A stretch of 26,508 bases of DNA from Actinomycetes bacterium (GTDB taxonomy: Bacteria; Actinomycetota; Acidimicrobiia; Acidimicrobiales; Acidimicrobiaceae), in NCBI GenBank assembly GCA_021819725.1, contig JAKAQR010000039.1, positions 1-26,508 of the forward strand, read 5' to 3'. This document shows positions 1 through 7,528 of this stretch, one piece after another (the stretch's first letter is position 1; each line of letters opens with the position of its first letter). Both the position numbers and the translations under genes were made by a program. The notes under the pieces were generated by a model. That model worked only from the letters and a program-made list of their open reading frames with translations, searched no databases and was not told where the DNA came from.

Positions 1-41
1 CAACTAAACTGCAGAGGGAGAGCTGAGGATTTCAAGGCTAC

Positions 42-764
42 ATGGACAACTTGGGCAGGTCTTTCGAAACGGAAGGTATGACAATCACCGACGAGGTCCA
101 GCGTGAGGCCAGGGCTCTTGGGGATCCGACTCGCCATCGGCTATTCCGCTATATTGTTGATGCTCCCGGACCCGTCGGGGTTGCCGAACTCACCGGGTAT
201 GTACAGCTCAACCACAATGCCGTGCGCCAACACCTCGCAGTTCTCAAGGACGCTGGCCTCGTAACCGAGGAGCTGGAGAAGCGCACGCGGCCGGGGCGTC
301 CAGGGCTACGGTATCGACCCCATCCTGAGATAGTCGGCAGGTGGGACGCCCCCGGCGCTTACTCCTGGCTCGCATCATTGCTCAGTAACGCAGTTCGCAG
401 TGGTGAGAGTTCGCGCCAGGTGGGTCGCCGAGACGGCGGCCGCCGAGCAGCCGAACTGGTGGGTACCGGTGACAGCACTGAACTGTTTGAGGCGGAGATC
501 ACGAGACGCGGATTCCGCCCAAAGCGTGTCGAGAGGGGAAAGCGAGTCGACTTTGTGCTTCAGCGTTGCCCATTCGCCGATGTGGCTGAATCTGATCCGG
601 AGACGGTGTGCCAGCTACATCTTGGCCTTGCCGAGGGTCTAGCCGAGGGTCTTGGCGACCTTGCGGTCGAAGGACTCGAGATGTTGAGCCCTCGCCAAGC
701 AGGTTGTCGTCTCAGCATTCTTCGGTGTTCATCGACACTAGCCAAGACGTCTTCGTCGTCTTAG
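42..764 (+). CDS. ArsR/SufR-like winged-helix transcriptional regulator with Cys-containing C-terminal domain
   Basis: Residues about 17-95 form an ArsR-type winged helix: ALGDPTRHRLF opens the fold, the recognition helix lies around NHNAVRQHLAVLK, and a basic wing (RTRPGRPGLRY) follows. The C-terminal half carries C176, C190, H193 and C222 in the order CPF...VCQLH...AGCR. This spacing recalls the cluster-binding half of actinobacterial SufR-like repressors, so a metal or Fe-S cofactor is possible; that is inference. The last residues after AGCRLSI are a Ser-rich tail that looks non-conserved. The ATG at 42 has an AAGG four bases upstream; an in-frame ATG at 78 is an alternative. The gene stands 500 bp upstream of the E1 operon on the same strand and could control the lipoate module, but nothing in the sequence proves that. 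Family assignment is good; ligand and targets are unknown. Confidence 0.8.
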   Translation: MDNLGRSFETEGMTITDEVQREARALGDPTRHRLFRYIVDAPGPVGVAELTGYVQLNHNAVRQHLAVLKDAGLVTEELEKRTRPGRPGLRYRPHPEIVGRWDAPGAYSWLASLLSNAVRSGESSRQVGRRDGGRRAAELVGTGDSTELFEAEITRRGFRPKRVERGKRVDFVLQRCPFADVAESDPETVCQLHLGLAEGLAEGLGDLAVEGLEMLSPRQAGCRLSILRCSSTLAKTSSSS

Positions 765-1189
765 AGGAGATGGAAACTCTCTACCCACGTGCGTGGCCCC
801 GGCTCATCGAGCCGCACCGGATGAGTGTGCTGGGCCCCATGACGATCGGTTCTCGTTGCAAGGAGGTTCCTGGCTGCGCTGCGGCGATAGCTGTGCGTTA
901 GAGCAGGGGACGGTTTCGTTCGTGTCGTCGTCCCAGTAGTGAAATCACGCTTGTGCGCAACCCAGGCTAGTTGTTACCGAGTCGAAGGAGATTGGGCGTT
1001 CTCTTGAGCGCAGTTCGCTTTACGGGCTTGTTCACATCTGGTGGCCACTCTCGCTCAGACAAGGCGGTTTCGTTACGCACATGAGGTCTTTGCTCACCAG
1101 TTTACGAACCAGTACCTAGCACGTGTGACAGGCCAGGAGCCCGATGACAGCGAAGGGAACCTCGCGGCTCCATGAACTAATTGAGGTAG

Positions 1190-1218
1190 TTGAAATATTT
1201 CTCAGGACGATGTACTCT
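1190..1218 (+). promoter_or_regulatory. Candidate promoter of the E1 operon
   Basis: TTGAAA at 1190-1195 and TACTCT at 1213-1218 are separated by 17 bp, a good fit to a housekeeping sigma-70-type promoter. It lies about 45 bp upstream of the E1 alpha start. This is a pattern match only; the start site is not known. Confidence 0.4.
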
Positions 1219-1220
1219 TC

Positions 1221-1230
1221 GAGATATCTC
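1221..1230. promoter_or_regulatory. Palindrome GAGATATCTC, candidate operator
   Basis: A perfect 10-bp palindrome lies immediately downstream of the candidate -10 box, where a bound repressor would block transcription start. A short palindrome can occur by chance, so the call is tentative. Confidence 0.25.
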
Positions 1231-1262
1231 TCCTAACCAGTGGGGATGAACGGAGGTGTGGG

Positions 1263-2237
1263 GTGGAAAATTCGACAAGGCTTGACCTCTATCGGCAGAT
1301 GGTGTTGATTCGGACCTTCGAGGAGACGATTTTGCGGGAGTATCACGCCGACAAGGCGCCGATATGGGACATCGGAGCGGGTCTAATTCCAGGCGAGATG
1401 CATCTGTCCGCCGGACAGGAGCCAGTTGCGGTCGCGGTATGTGCCAATCTCACTCCTGATGATGCGGTTACCGCAACGCATCGACCCCACCATTTCGCGA
1501 TCGCTCATGGGATGAGCCTTGAACGACTTGCAGCGGAGATCTACGGGCGAGAGGATGGTCTCGGTCGTGGGCGAGGTGGACACATGCACCTCTTCGATCC
1601 GTCGATTCACTTTTCGTGTTCTGGCATAATTGCCGAAGGTTACCCCCCTGCATTGGGGCAGGCGTTTGCCTTCAAGAGCAAGGGCTCTCAGGCCGTTGCT
1701 GTCGCGGTTACTGGCGAAGGTGCCGCCAACCAGGGTGCATTCCATGAGTCCCTCAACTTGGCGGCAGCCTGGCGGCTCCCAGTGGTCTTTGTGATCGAGG
1801 ACAACGACTGGGCGATTTCAGTGCCTCGTTCTCTCTCGACCTCTGTTGCGTCCAACGCTGAGCGGGCGAAGGCTTATGGCATACCAGGGGAGCGCATCGA
1901 GGACAACTCGCTTGAGGACATCTTTGCTGCTGCGAAGCGGGCTGTTGACCGAGCTCGCTCTGGTGGGGGTCCGACCCTTCTCGAGGTTCACACCTTGCGG
2001 CTTTGGGGACACTTCGAGGGTGATGCCCAGGGTTATCGGCCCGACCTTGATGGCGTAGCGCAACGAGATCCGCTGCCAGCGTATGAGATGCATCTTCGTG
2101 CACTCGGTGTCGCCGACGACGACGTGATCAAGGGTGCTGTGACTGAGGCTCAGGCCCGTGTCGAGGCAGCCATCTCGTTCGCCAAGTCGAGCCCGATTCC
2201 CGAACCGTCATCAGCTACTCGTTATGTATTTTCCTAA
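1263..2237 (+). CDS. Thiamine pyrophosphate-dependent 2-oxoacid dehydrogenase E1 component, alpha subunit
   Basis: E1 alpha binds TPP and, with E1 beta, decarboxylates a 2-oxoacid (or cleaves acetoin) and passes the acyl group to a lipoyl arm. The 324-residue length fits pyruvate/acetoin dehydrogenase E1 alpha. Visible landmarks are HLSAGQE (47-53), the loop GRGRGGHMHLF (101-111) and the TPP/Mg motif starting at 151 (GEG...), running through NQGAFHESLN to the DND at 180-182. The usual GDG is GEG here. GTG start at 1263 with a GGAGG six bases upstream. It sits 12 bp before E1 beta, so the two are certainly cotranscribed. Substrate (pyruvate, branched-chain oxoacid or acetoin) cannot be decided from sequence. 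The linked lipoyl-domain gene and lipoate-assembly operon support a lipoate-dependent reaction rather than a ferredoxin-linked one. Confidence 0.92.
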   Translation: MENSTRLDLYRQMVLIRTFEETILREYHADKAPIWDIGAGLIPGEMHLSAGQEPVAVAVCANLTPDDAVTATHRPHHFAIAHGMSLERLAAEIYGREDGLGRGRGGHMHLFDPSIHFSCSGIIAEGYPPALGQAFAFKSKGSQAVAVAVTGEGAANQGAFHESLNLAAAWRLPVVFVIEDNDWAISVPRSLSTSVASNAERAKAYGIPGERIEDNSLEDIFAAAKRAVDRARSGGGPTLLEVHTLRLWGHFEGDAQGYRPDLDGVAQRDPLPAYEMHLRALGVADDDVIKGAVTEAQARVEAAISFAKSSPIPEPSSATRYVFS

Positions 2238-2249
2238 AGGAGACTCAAA

Positions 2250-3287
2250 ATGGTAAAGATCGAAACATCCCCACAGCAGGTTACTTCGCGGAAACTCACG
2301 GTGTCCAAGGCGATGGTAGAGGGGATTGCACAAGAAATGGAGCGTGATCCTTCGGTCATTGTGCTTGGGGAGGACGTTGGTGCCTACGGTGGCATCTTCA
2401 GCTCCACGACCGGTTTGCTCGAGCGTTTTGGCCCAGGGCGTATCCTTGACACGCCAATTTCGGAGACGGCATTTATCGGACTCGGAACTGGTGCGGCGGT
2501 TGAAGGCATGCGCCCGATCGTCGAATTGATGTTTGTCGATTTCTTTGGCGTAGCGATGGACCAGATCTACAACCACATGGCAAAGATCCACTATGAATCT
2601 GGTGGCAATGTCTTGGTGCCTATGGTACTTATGACAGCCGTGGGTGGGGGCTACTCCGATGGTGCACAGCACTCCCAATGTCTTTGGGGTACTTTTGCGC
2701 ACTTACCCGGGATGAAAGTGGTGGTACCAAGCTCTCCGGCCGACGCCAAGGGGCTTATGATCTCCGCGATTCGCGACGAGAATCCCGTTGTGTATATGTT
2801 CCATAAGGGAGTCATGGGTCTTCCATGGATGACCAAGAGCACGCACGCGCTTGGGGATGTACCCGAGGAGTCCTACACCGTTCCGATCGGGAAAGCGGCG
2901 ATAACGCGGACCGGAACTGACGTGACGGTCGTGACGCTTTCGCTCTCGGTTCATCACAGCCTTGATGTCGCCGATGAGCTCGCCAAGGAGGGAATAGAGT
3001 GCGAAGTAGTTGATCTGCGGAGCTTGGTGCCACTGGACCGTGCGACGGTTCTTGAGTCGGTAGCGAAGACCGGTAGACTGGTCGTTGTCGACGAGGATTA
3101 CCAATCGTTTGGCCTGTCAGGCGAGATTGCCGCTATCATCGCAGAGGAGGACCCACGGCTCTTGCGTTGTCCGATGAAGCGTGTCTGCGTGCCAGATACG
3201 CCAATACCGTATGCGCGTTCGTTAGAACAAGCAACTCTCCCGACGCCAACGCGCATAGCCGCTGCAATCAGGGACGTGATGGCTTGA
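2250..3287 (+). CDS. 2-oxoacid dehydrogenase E1 component, beta subunit
   Basis: The beta subunit completes the heterotetrameric E1 and contributes half of the TPP pocket. The 345 residues show the family landmarks GEDVGAYGG (40-48), DTPISE (68-73, with the conserved Glu that activates the cofactor), a GGGYSDGAQHSQ segment, and a C-terminal transketolase-C half (VVDLRSLVPLD, VVVDED). ATG at 2250 with AAAGGAG seven bases upstream. Its stop codon overlaps the TTG start of the lipoyl-domain gene, so translation is probably coupled. No obvious defects. It resembles PdhB, AcoB and BkdB equally well by eye, so no symbol is given. Confidence 0.92.
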   Translation: MVKIETSPQQVTSRKLTVSKAMVEGIAQEMERDPSVIVLGEDVGAYGGIFSSTTGLLERFGPGRILDTPISETAFIGLGTGAAVEGMRPIVELMFVDFFGVAMDQIYNHMAKIHYESGGNVLVPMVLMTAVGGGYSDGAQHSQCLWGTFAHLPGMKVVVPSSPADAKGLMISAIRDENPVVYMFHKGVMGLPWMTKSTHALGDVPEESYTVPIGKAAITRTGTDVTVVTLSLSVHHSLDVADELAKEGIECEVVDLRSLVPLDRATVLESVAKTGRLVVVDEDYQSFGLSGEIAAIIAEEDPRLLRCPMKRVCVPDTPIPYARSLEQATLPTPTRIAAAIRDVMA

Positions 3288-3526
3288 GTACAGAGGTACT
3301 CTTCCCCAGGATTTCCAAGACTGACCCGGATCCCGAGGGGGTGGTGGTCACTTGGTTCGTCACTCCGGGGGACTTTGTTACGCAGAACCAGCTGATTGCA
3401 GAGGTGCAGGTAGACAAGCTTGATACCGAGGTACTCGCGCCAGCTGCGGGAGCGATACGAATCATCACAAACGAGGGAGAGATAGCCCGCCAGTCGAGCG
3501 TTATTGCCTACATCGAGGAGGTTTAA
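3284..3526 (+). CDS. Free-standing lipoyl (biotinyl/lipoyl attachment) domain protein
   Basis: An 80-residue protein that is nothing but a lipoyl domain. The hairpin motif VDKLDTEV places the lipoyl lysine at K45, followed by the typical APAAG turn and a C-terminal strand ending EEV. The best start is the TTG at 3284, whose TTGA overlaps the E1 beta stop. A longer frame reaches an ATG at 3167, but its extra 39 residues lie inside E1 beta and do not look like protein. In standard complexes this domain is the N-terminus of E2, followed by a subunit-binding domain and a catalytic core; here a stop follows directly after the domain. It probably acts as a detached swinging arm acylated by the E1 pair. 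The partner acyltransferase is not in the window. Confidence 0.88.
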   Translation: MSTEVLFPRISKTDPDPEGVVVTWFVTPGDFVTQNQLIAEVQVDKLDTEVLAPAAGAIRIITNEGEIARQSSVIAYIEEV

Positions 3527-4151
3527 CTGTCCAGCTGTCTCGCCGAGTGAGCATTGACGACGGCTTCGCTCAGGAGCCGCAGACGAACGATCGGCCGACT
3601 CCGTGTTGCTTTGACTTTCTCCGCTGTAGGTGACGCTGTTCTTATTCGGTCTCAACTGAGTGGGAACGACGCGAGCACCAATTCTTGTGTTGCAGGTGCA
3701 TCGCGGTGGGTCTTTGTGGGGTTTGGAGGTAGCGGTGCATCGGCACGCGATGGTCAACAGAGATTGTGGTGAAATGCGCTGACTGGAACGGTCGCGCTAG
3801 TGTTCGAGCGACGGTCGTGGTGTGAATCTTTCTCTGTGGCAAATGCTGACCTCGATTGAGAGGCCAGCGCCGATGATTGCAAACTGTCCTTGGATTTCAT
3901 GGACCGGGTGTGCCGAAGAGCGCGATGCATGCGATCGACGCGAAGGAGGGGTGCGTTGAGGAACTGTCGCAGAAGTCCGATTGGCATCGCGGGGCTTCAA
4001 CTCACTGCGTTCGTGTGATCGGACAAGGATATCCTGTTCGTTCGTTGGGGTGGGTCGATGGTGCAACCGTCACTTTGGCTCTTGTAGCACGGCAGCGTTT
4101 GATCTGACAACAGATTCATTGACAGTCTGGTGAACGACGGCGAGTGTAGGC
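3527..4151. other. Gene-free stretch between the lipoyl-domain gene and the reductase
   Basis: About 625 bp without a credible gene, although an E2 core would be expected here. Small frames on both strands lack good start sites and domain patterns. A few strings faintly recall E2 (RRRTIGR near 3574 on plus; SVDHRV near 3760 and AIIGAG near 3875 on minus, in different frames), but they are on opposite strands and too short to call a pseudogene. No clear terminator is visible for either flanking gene. Confidence 0.55.
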
Positions 4152-4886
4152 TTACAGCACAAGTCGTAAGCCACCGTCGAGGTCCAAGATCGAACCGGTG
4201 AGCATCTCCAGATCTTCGCTCGCCAGTAGGCCCACAAGCTTGGCGATGTCGGCCGGGGTGACCAGTCGACCCATGGGGGTTCGTGACAGGACGGACGTCC
4301 GGAGCGTATCGAAGTCCGGCAGTCGGTGCGCTGCCGAGGTCTCTACGAGGCCCGCCCTGATGCCAAAGACCGATGTGTTCGGCGCGAGTTCCACAGCGAG
4401 ATATCGGAGCATGGTTTCGAGCGCTGATTTAGCAGCACCCAGTGCTCCGTAATTCTCGACGACCCTTGTGGCGCCGGTCGAGGAGATAACGATGAGTTTC
4501 CGGGGAGCCAGGCGTGCTGTGATGATCGCGAGCGAGAAGGCCGACACCTGAAAGGTCCAGCCCAGGTGGTGCATGTTGAGCTCCTTGACTGGCCTCATAA
4601 CGCCTGATGCCGCCAGCCAGGCTATGACGCCTGGTTTGATGGAGAGGCCGTCAAGCCATGTTATGACCTGGTCGAGGGAGGCCTGCGTGTTGAGGCTGAT
4701 CTGCTTGGTGGCAAATCTTATGTTGCGGTTCGAGAGGGTGGTGCATAGGTCGTCCATGGCCTCACGGTGCCGGAAGCCAAGTAGCGCAAGCGAATAACCC
4801 AGACCTCCCAAGTGCATGGCAACTTGTTGCCCGATTGGAGAGCTTGCGCCAGTGATAAGTGCCCAATCGTTGGTATTTTGTTGCAT
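4152..4886 (-). CDS. FabL-like enoyl-ACP reductase (short-chain dehydrogenase/reductase)
   Basis: An SDR of 244 residues. The Rossmann motif TGASSPIG lies at 12-19, SS at 135-136, and the catalytic pair is Y146 and K153 in a Y-x6-K arrangement. That spacing marks the enoyl-ACP reductase branch (FabI/FabL/InhA) rather than the Y-x3-K of ordinary SDRs. The segment from ENYGALGAAKSALE through RYLAVELAP, the RTPMGR motif and the DLDGG end resemble Bacillus FabL. This type uses NAD(P)H to reduce trans-2-enoyl-ACP in the last step of fatty acid elongation. The ATG at 4886 fits the fold start; an upstream ATG at 4997 would add 37 unlikely residues across the promoter. It diverges from the lipoate operon, so it may supply octanoyl chains for lipoate; this role is inferred from context only. 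Confidence 0.82.
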   Translation of the reverse strand: MQQNTNDWALITGASSPIGQQVAMHLGGLGYSLALLGFRHREAMDDLCTTLSNRNIRFATKQISLNTQASLDQVITWLDGLSIKPGVIAWLAASGVMRPVKELNMHHLGWTFQVSAFSLAIITARLAPRKLIVISSTGATRVVENYGALGAAKSALETMLRYLAVELAPNTSVFGIRAGLVETSAAHRLPDFDTLRTSVLSRTPMGRLVTPADIAKLVGLLASEDLEMLTGSILDLDGGLRLVL

Positions 4887-5003
4887 TGCCGTCCAAACTA
4901 GCGATCCGAGGTAGATCTTTGAGCAGCCGACACCGGTCCGGCCTGATCGGCGAGCCAACATCGCCCGATCGAATCTCCAGCAGTCGCACACGGCCATGGA
5001 ACT

Positions 5004-5040
5004 TATGATATGATGGGTTTATTCGTGCGAATATGCGCAT
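5004..5040. promoter_or_regulatory. Divergent promoter/operator region with two palindromes
   Basis: Between the FabL-like gene and the lipoate operon lie two overlapping TATGAT boxes (5004-5014), an inverted repeat ATTCG-TG-CGAAT (5021-5032) and, directly next to it, the perfect palindrome ATGCGCAT (5033-5040). The stacked symmetric sites in a divergent promoter look like an operator for a dimeric regulator. No good -35 box was found for the rightward promoter. The protein that binds is unknown. Confidence 0.4.
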
Positions 5041-5085
5041 GTGATGGCTCTTTGTTGTGCTGCCGAGTCTGATCCAGGGGGGTGA

Positions 5086-6063
5086 ATGGTATTCGGTGTG
5101 GAGCTGGCTGTTCATGACTTTGGTTTCGTAGACCCGATTGATTCCCAAGCGCTGTGGCACGCGCTCGTCGAAGAGGTTGAAGGTCCGACACTCACTTTTA
5201 TGCGACCGAACTCCGCGTATGTGTCGCTCGGGATGCATCGCCATGTTCGCGAAATTGACGAGGCGGTCATCAGAATGCGTGGTCTTCCAGTTCTGCGCAG
5301 GTACGTGGGAGGAGGACCGGTATACCTGGACCAAAATCAGCTGTTTTTTCAGGTGTATCTGCCAAAATCGATGGCAGTCGGTCCACATGCGTTGTTGCTG
5401 ACTCGGCTACTTTCTCCGGCGGTCAGTGCCTTCAGGGCGATTGGAGTTGACGCGATCCTTGATGAACACGGCGAAATTTCTGTGGGTCGCCGCAAACTTT
5501 GTGGGCATGGTGCTGGGGAGATCGGATCGGGAGTTGTGGTAGTAGGAAACTGTATCGAGAGTTTCGATGCGACAGAAGCAGCAGGCATTTTGAATGAGCC
5601 AAAACTGGTAAAGGAGTGCGCTGCTCGCCTCATGGCTCGCTATGTCGGCCCACCGGAACCAATGAAGGCGGGAGAGACTTTCACCGAGGCTGCAGTCGAA
5701 GCCTACTGCGACCTTTTTGGTGCCACGACGGTTGTCGGGATACCCGCGCGAGCGTATGAAGGTCGGTTGGCCGAAGTGAGAGCGGGGCTAACCGACCCGG
5801 CTTTCGTCGCAGGCAACGATCTGGGGCTTACACCACCGGATCGCCTTGAGGTGATCAAGGTGCGAGCAGGGGTTCTTCTCCTGGTTGGGAAGGGTAAAGA
5901 CTGGCTTGCGATCGCGATCATAGCATTTGGAGAACTCGAGGAGCTGACCGTTGCCTGCGCTACGTGCGACTTGGTTGGCAAGGAGGCCGTTGACTTTTTG
6001 GCGACAGGGGACGAGGTTGGCGGGGCGTTTCTTCGTCGCCTCAGTGGACTGACAGGAGTATGA
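5086..6063 (+). CDS. Lipoate-protein ligase A-like protein (biotin/lipoyl ligase fold)
   Basis: A 325-residue member of the LplA/LipB/BirA fold. The first half shows a substrate-binding loop RRYVGGGPVYLD (71-82; RRxSGGG in classical LplA) and the lysine-bearing loop GRRKLCGHG, with K137 at the position of the lysine that contacts the acyl-adenylate. Residues about 250-315 look like a degenerate accessory (LplB-like) domain (IKVRAGVLLLVGKG). The expected activity is transfer of lipoate or octanoate to a carrier lysine; octanoyl transfer from ACP cannot be excluded. ATG at 5086 has a strong GGGGGG stretch just upstream. It is the first gene of the five-gene operon and overlaps the next gene by ATGA. 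The loop changes and weak tail suggest a role distinct from the second ligase. Confidence 0.83.
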   Translation: MVFGVELAVHDFGFVDPIDSQALWHALVEEVEGPTLTFMRPNSAYVSLGMHRHVREIDEAVIRMRGLPVLRRYVGGGPVYLDQNQLFFQVYLPKSMAVGPHALLLTRLLSPAVSAFRAIGVDAILDEHGEISVGRRKLCGHGAGEIGSGVVVVGNCIESFDATEAAGILNEPKLVKECAARLMARYVGPPEPMKAGETFTEAAVEAYCDLFGATTVVGIPARAYEGRLAEVRAGLTDPAFVAGNDLGLTPPDRLEVIKVRAGVLLLVGKGKDWLAIAIIAFGELEELTVACATCDLVGKEAVDFLATGDEVGGAFLRRLSGLTGV

Positions 6064-6566
6064 GTTATTCCAACTCGCAGCGAGCGAGCGGAGGGGAGAT
6101 GAAGTTGGGAGGGTACGACGTGGCAAAAGTCAAGTGCAAAGGATATGAGATCAGGGACGACCTGTATTATGACCACGACCGCAATCTTTGGGTGGAGAGG
6201 ATTGCCAGCAACAGCGTCCGGGTTGGGTTTGACCCGCTCGGTGTGGAGGTGAGTGGCACCTTGGCACAGCTGGTGATGCACCCGAATTTGGGGACTCTAT
6301 GCCGTGGCGATGCCGTCGGGACGCTGGAGGCAGAGAAGTTCGTCGGCCCACTCGAGACTCCTCTTGGCGGCAGGGTGGTCGCATTCAATGAGGCGGTCAT
6401 CAGCGATCCGCGACGCATCTATGCCGACTGCTTTCAGGCGTGGCTATTTGAATTGGCGGGAGTCCAATCGGAGGAGTTGGCCACACTCGTCCATCCAACC
6501 GACGTGACAAAGGATTTTGAGGAGCGGGTGGAAACATATAAAAGAGCAGGGGTATTGTCGTGGTAG
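6060..6566 (+). CDS. GcvH-like lipoyl carrier protein
   Basis: A 168-residue protein with the glycine-cleavage H-protein fold. Residues about 26-60 (KGYEIRDDLYYDHDRNLWV) match the H-protein N-terminus. LEAEKFVGPLETPLGG places the lipoyl lysine at K93, and VVAFNEAV...WLFEL is the C-terminal part. It has a 30-residue C-terminal extension beyond typical GcvH. No P, T or L protein of glycine cleavage is nearby. It lies between a ligase and a radical SAM protein, so it may be the scaffold on which octanoate is converted to lipoate, or a dedicated carrier like the LbpA proteins of sulfur oxidisers. The ATG at 6060 overlaps the previous stop; an ATG at 6099 with GGAGGGG close upstream is an equally good start and would remove 13 residues. 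Confidence 0.85.
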   Translation: MSYSNSQRASGGEMKLGGYDVAKVKCKGYEIRDDLYYDHDRNLWVERIASNSVRVGFDPLGVEVSGTLAQLVMHPNLGTLCRGDAVGTLEAEKFVGPLETPLGGRVVAFNEAVISDPRRIYADCFQAWLFELAGVQSEELATLVHPTDVTKDFEERVETYKRAGVLSW

Positions 6567-7528
6567 ACCTGTTTGAGCGGCGAGTTGATATCTTCGGGAA
6601 TAGGATAGAGTTTTATGCCCCGGGGCTGAAGCGCTGGCAGACCAGCGAGTGGCGGCCGAAGAACTCTCGGCGCTTTTTGCCGATTTCGGTAACGGGTCAG
6701 AGTTGCGCACTGAACTGCGATCACTGCCAGACAAAGGTTTTGGAAGGAATGATATCCGTTCGTCTCGGCGAGAACCTGTTCGAACTGGCATCTCGCCTGA
6801 AGTCCGAAGGTACGGAGGGGATCCTGATCTCGGGTGGATCGACCAAGTCTGGAGGGGTTCCGTTACGACGTCACTTGAAACTCGTGCCTCGGATCAAGGA
6901 AGAGCTTGGCCTCAAGGTAGTTGCCCATTCCGGCGTGGTTTCTCCATCTCTGGCTGACGACCTTGCACAGGCTGGTGTGGATGCCGTGATGCTCGACATC
7001 ATTGGAGCTGATGAGACGGTACAGCAGGTGTATCACCTCCCACTGGTGGCTTCCGACTTCGACTTGTCGCTCTCCCGACTCGATGCTGCCGGGCTCAGAA
7101 TTATCCCCCACGTTGTCATTGGCCTCCACTATGGGAGGATTCTCGGAGAGTACCGCGCACTGGAGATGATCGCCAATCACCGAGTAGACACCGTCATACT
7201 GGTGGTGCTGACGCCGTTGATCGGGACGCCGATGGCCGACATCCCTCCGCCAAGTTGTGATGACGTCACGAAGATTTTTGTCGCTGCCAGACAATCTATG
7301 GCTGCAACCAAGGTCAACCTTGGTTGTGCGCGCCCAATGGGCGATTTGAAGATGAGGCTCGATGAGGCTGCCATCGATGTTGGTCTAAATGGGATCGCGT
7401 ATCCGGCTGAAGGAGCAATAGCATATGCTCGCTCCAAGGGACTTGAGCCCGAACTCTACGAGTGGTGTTGCTCTATGAGCTGGGCACAGGCGGTTGGCGA
7501 GAAGCTCGTCGAGGTTCGGGTTTCCTAA
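6560..7528 (+). CDS. Radical SAM protein, one half of a LipS1/LipS2-type lipoyl synthase
   Basis: A 322-residue radical SAM enzyme with the CxxxCxxC cluster motif at C49, C53 and C56 (TGQSCALNCDHC). The profile YAPGLKRW, SVTG, LISGGSTKSGGVPL, LDIIGADETV, PHVVIGLHYG, LTPLIGTP, GCARP and a terminal CC fits the archaeal/bacterial COG1856 group of biotin-synthase-like proteins as I recall it. Extra cysteines at C256, C303 and C304 could bind the auxiliary Fe-S cluster that donates sulfur. In Thermococcus and in sHdr-type sulfur oxidisers, two such proteins together insert both sulfurs into octanoyl-lysine. Which half (LipS1 or LipS2) this is cannot be settled by eye, so no symbol is given. GTG start overlapping the previous gene by 7 bp, with AGGGG seven bases upstream. 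It overlaps the next gene by TAATG. Confidence 0.8.
   Translation: MVDLFERRVDIFGNRIEFYAPGLKRWQTSEWRPKNSRRFLPISVTGQSCALNCDHCQTKVLEGMISVRLGENLFELASRLKSEGTEGILISGGSTKSGGVPLRRHLKLVPRIKEELGLKVVAHSGVVSPSLADDLAQAGVDAVMLDIIGADETVQQVYHLPLVASDFDLSLSRLDAAGLRIIPHVVIGLHYGRILGEYRALEMIANHRVDTVILVVLTPLIGTPMADIPPPSCDDVTKIFVAARQSMAATKVNLGCARPMGDLKMRLDEAAIDVGLNGIAYPAEGAIAYARSKGLEPELYEWCCSMSWAQAVGEKLVEVRVS

Larger units (their letters stand above)
765..1262. other. Intergenic region between the regulator and the E1 operon
   Basis: About 500 bp with no convincing gene; the short open frames here have no recognisable motif. A 6-bp stem (GGGACG at 907-912 with CGTCCC at 929-934) lies downstream of the regulator, but it has a 16-nt loop and no T tract, so it is a poor terminator. 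The right end holds the promoter candidate and palindrome listed separately. Confidence 0.6.

Noticed and set aside
3554..3987. Possible pseudogene of a dihydrolipoamide acyltransferase (strings RRRTIGR, SVDHRV, AIIGAG)
   Set aside because: The strings are short, lie on opposite strands and in different frames, and have no continuous similarity; reported only as a question about the gap.
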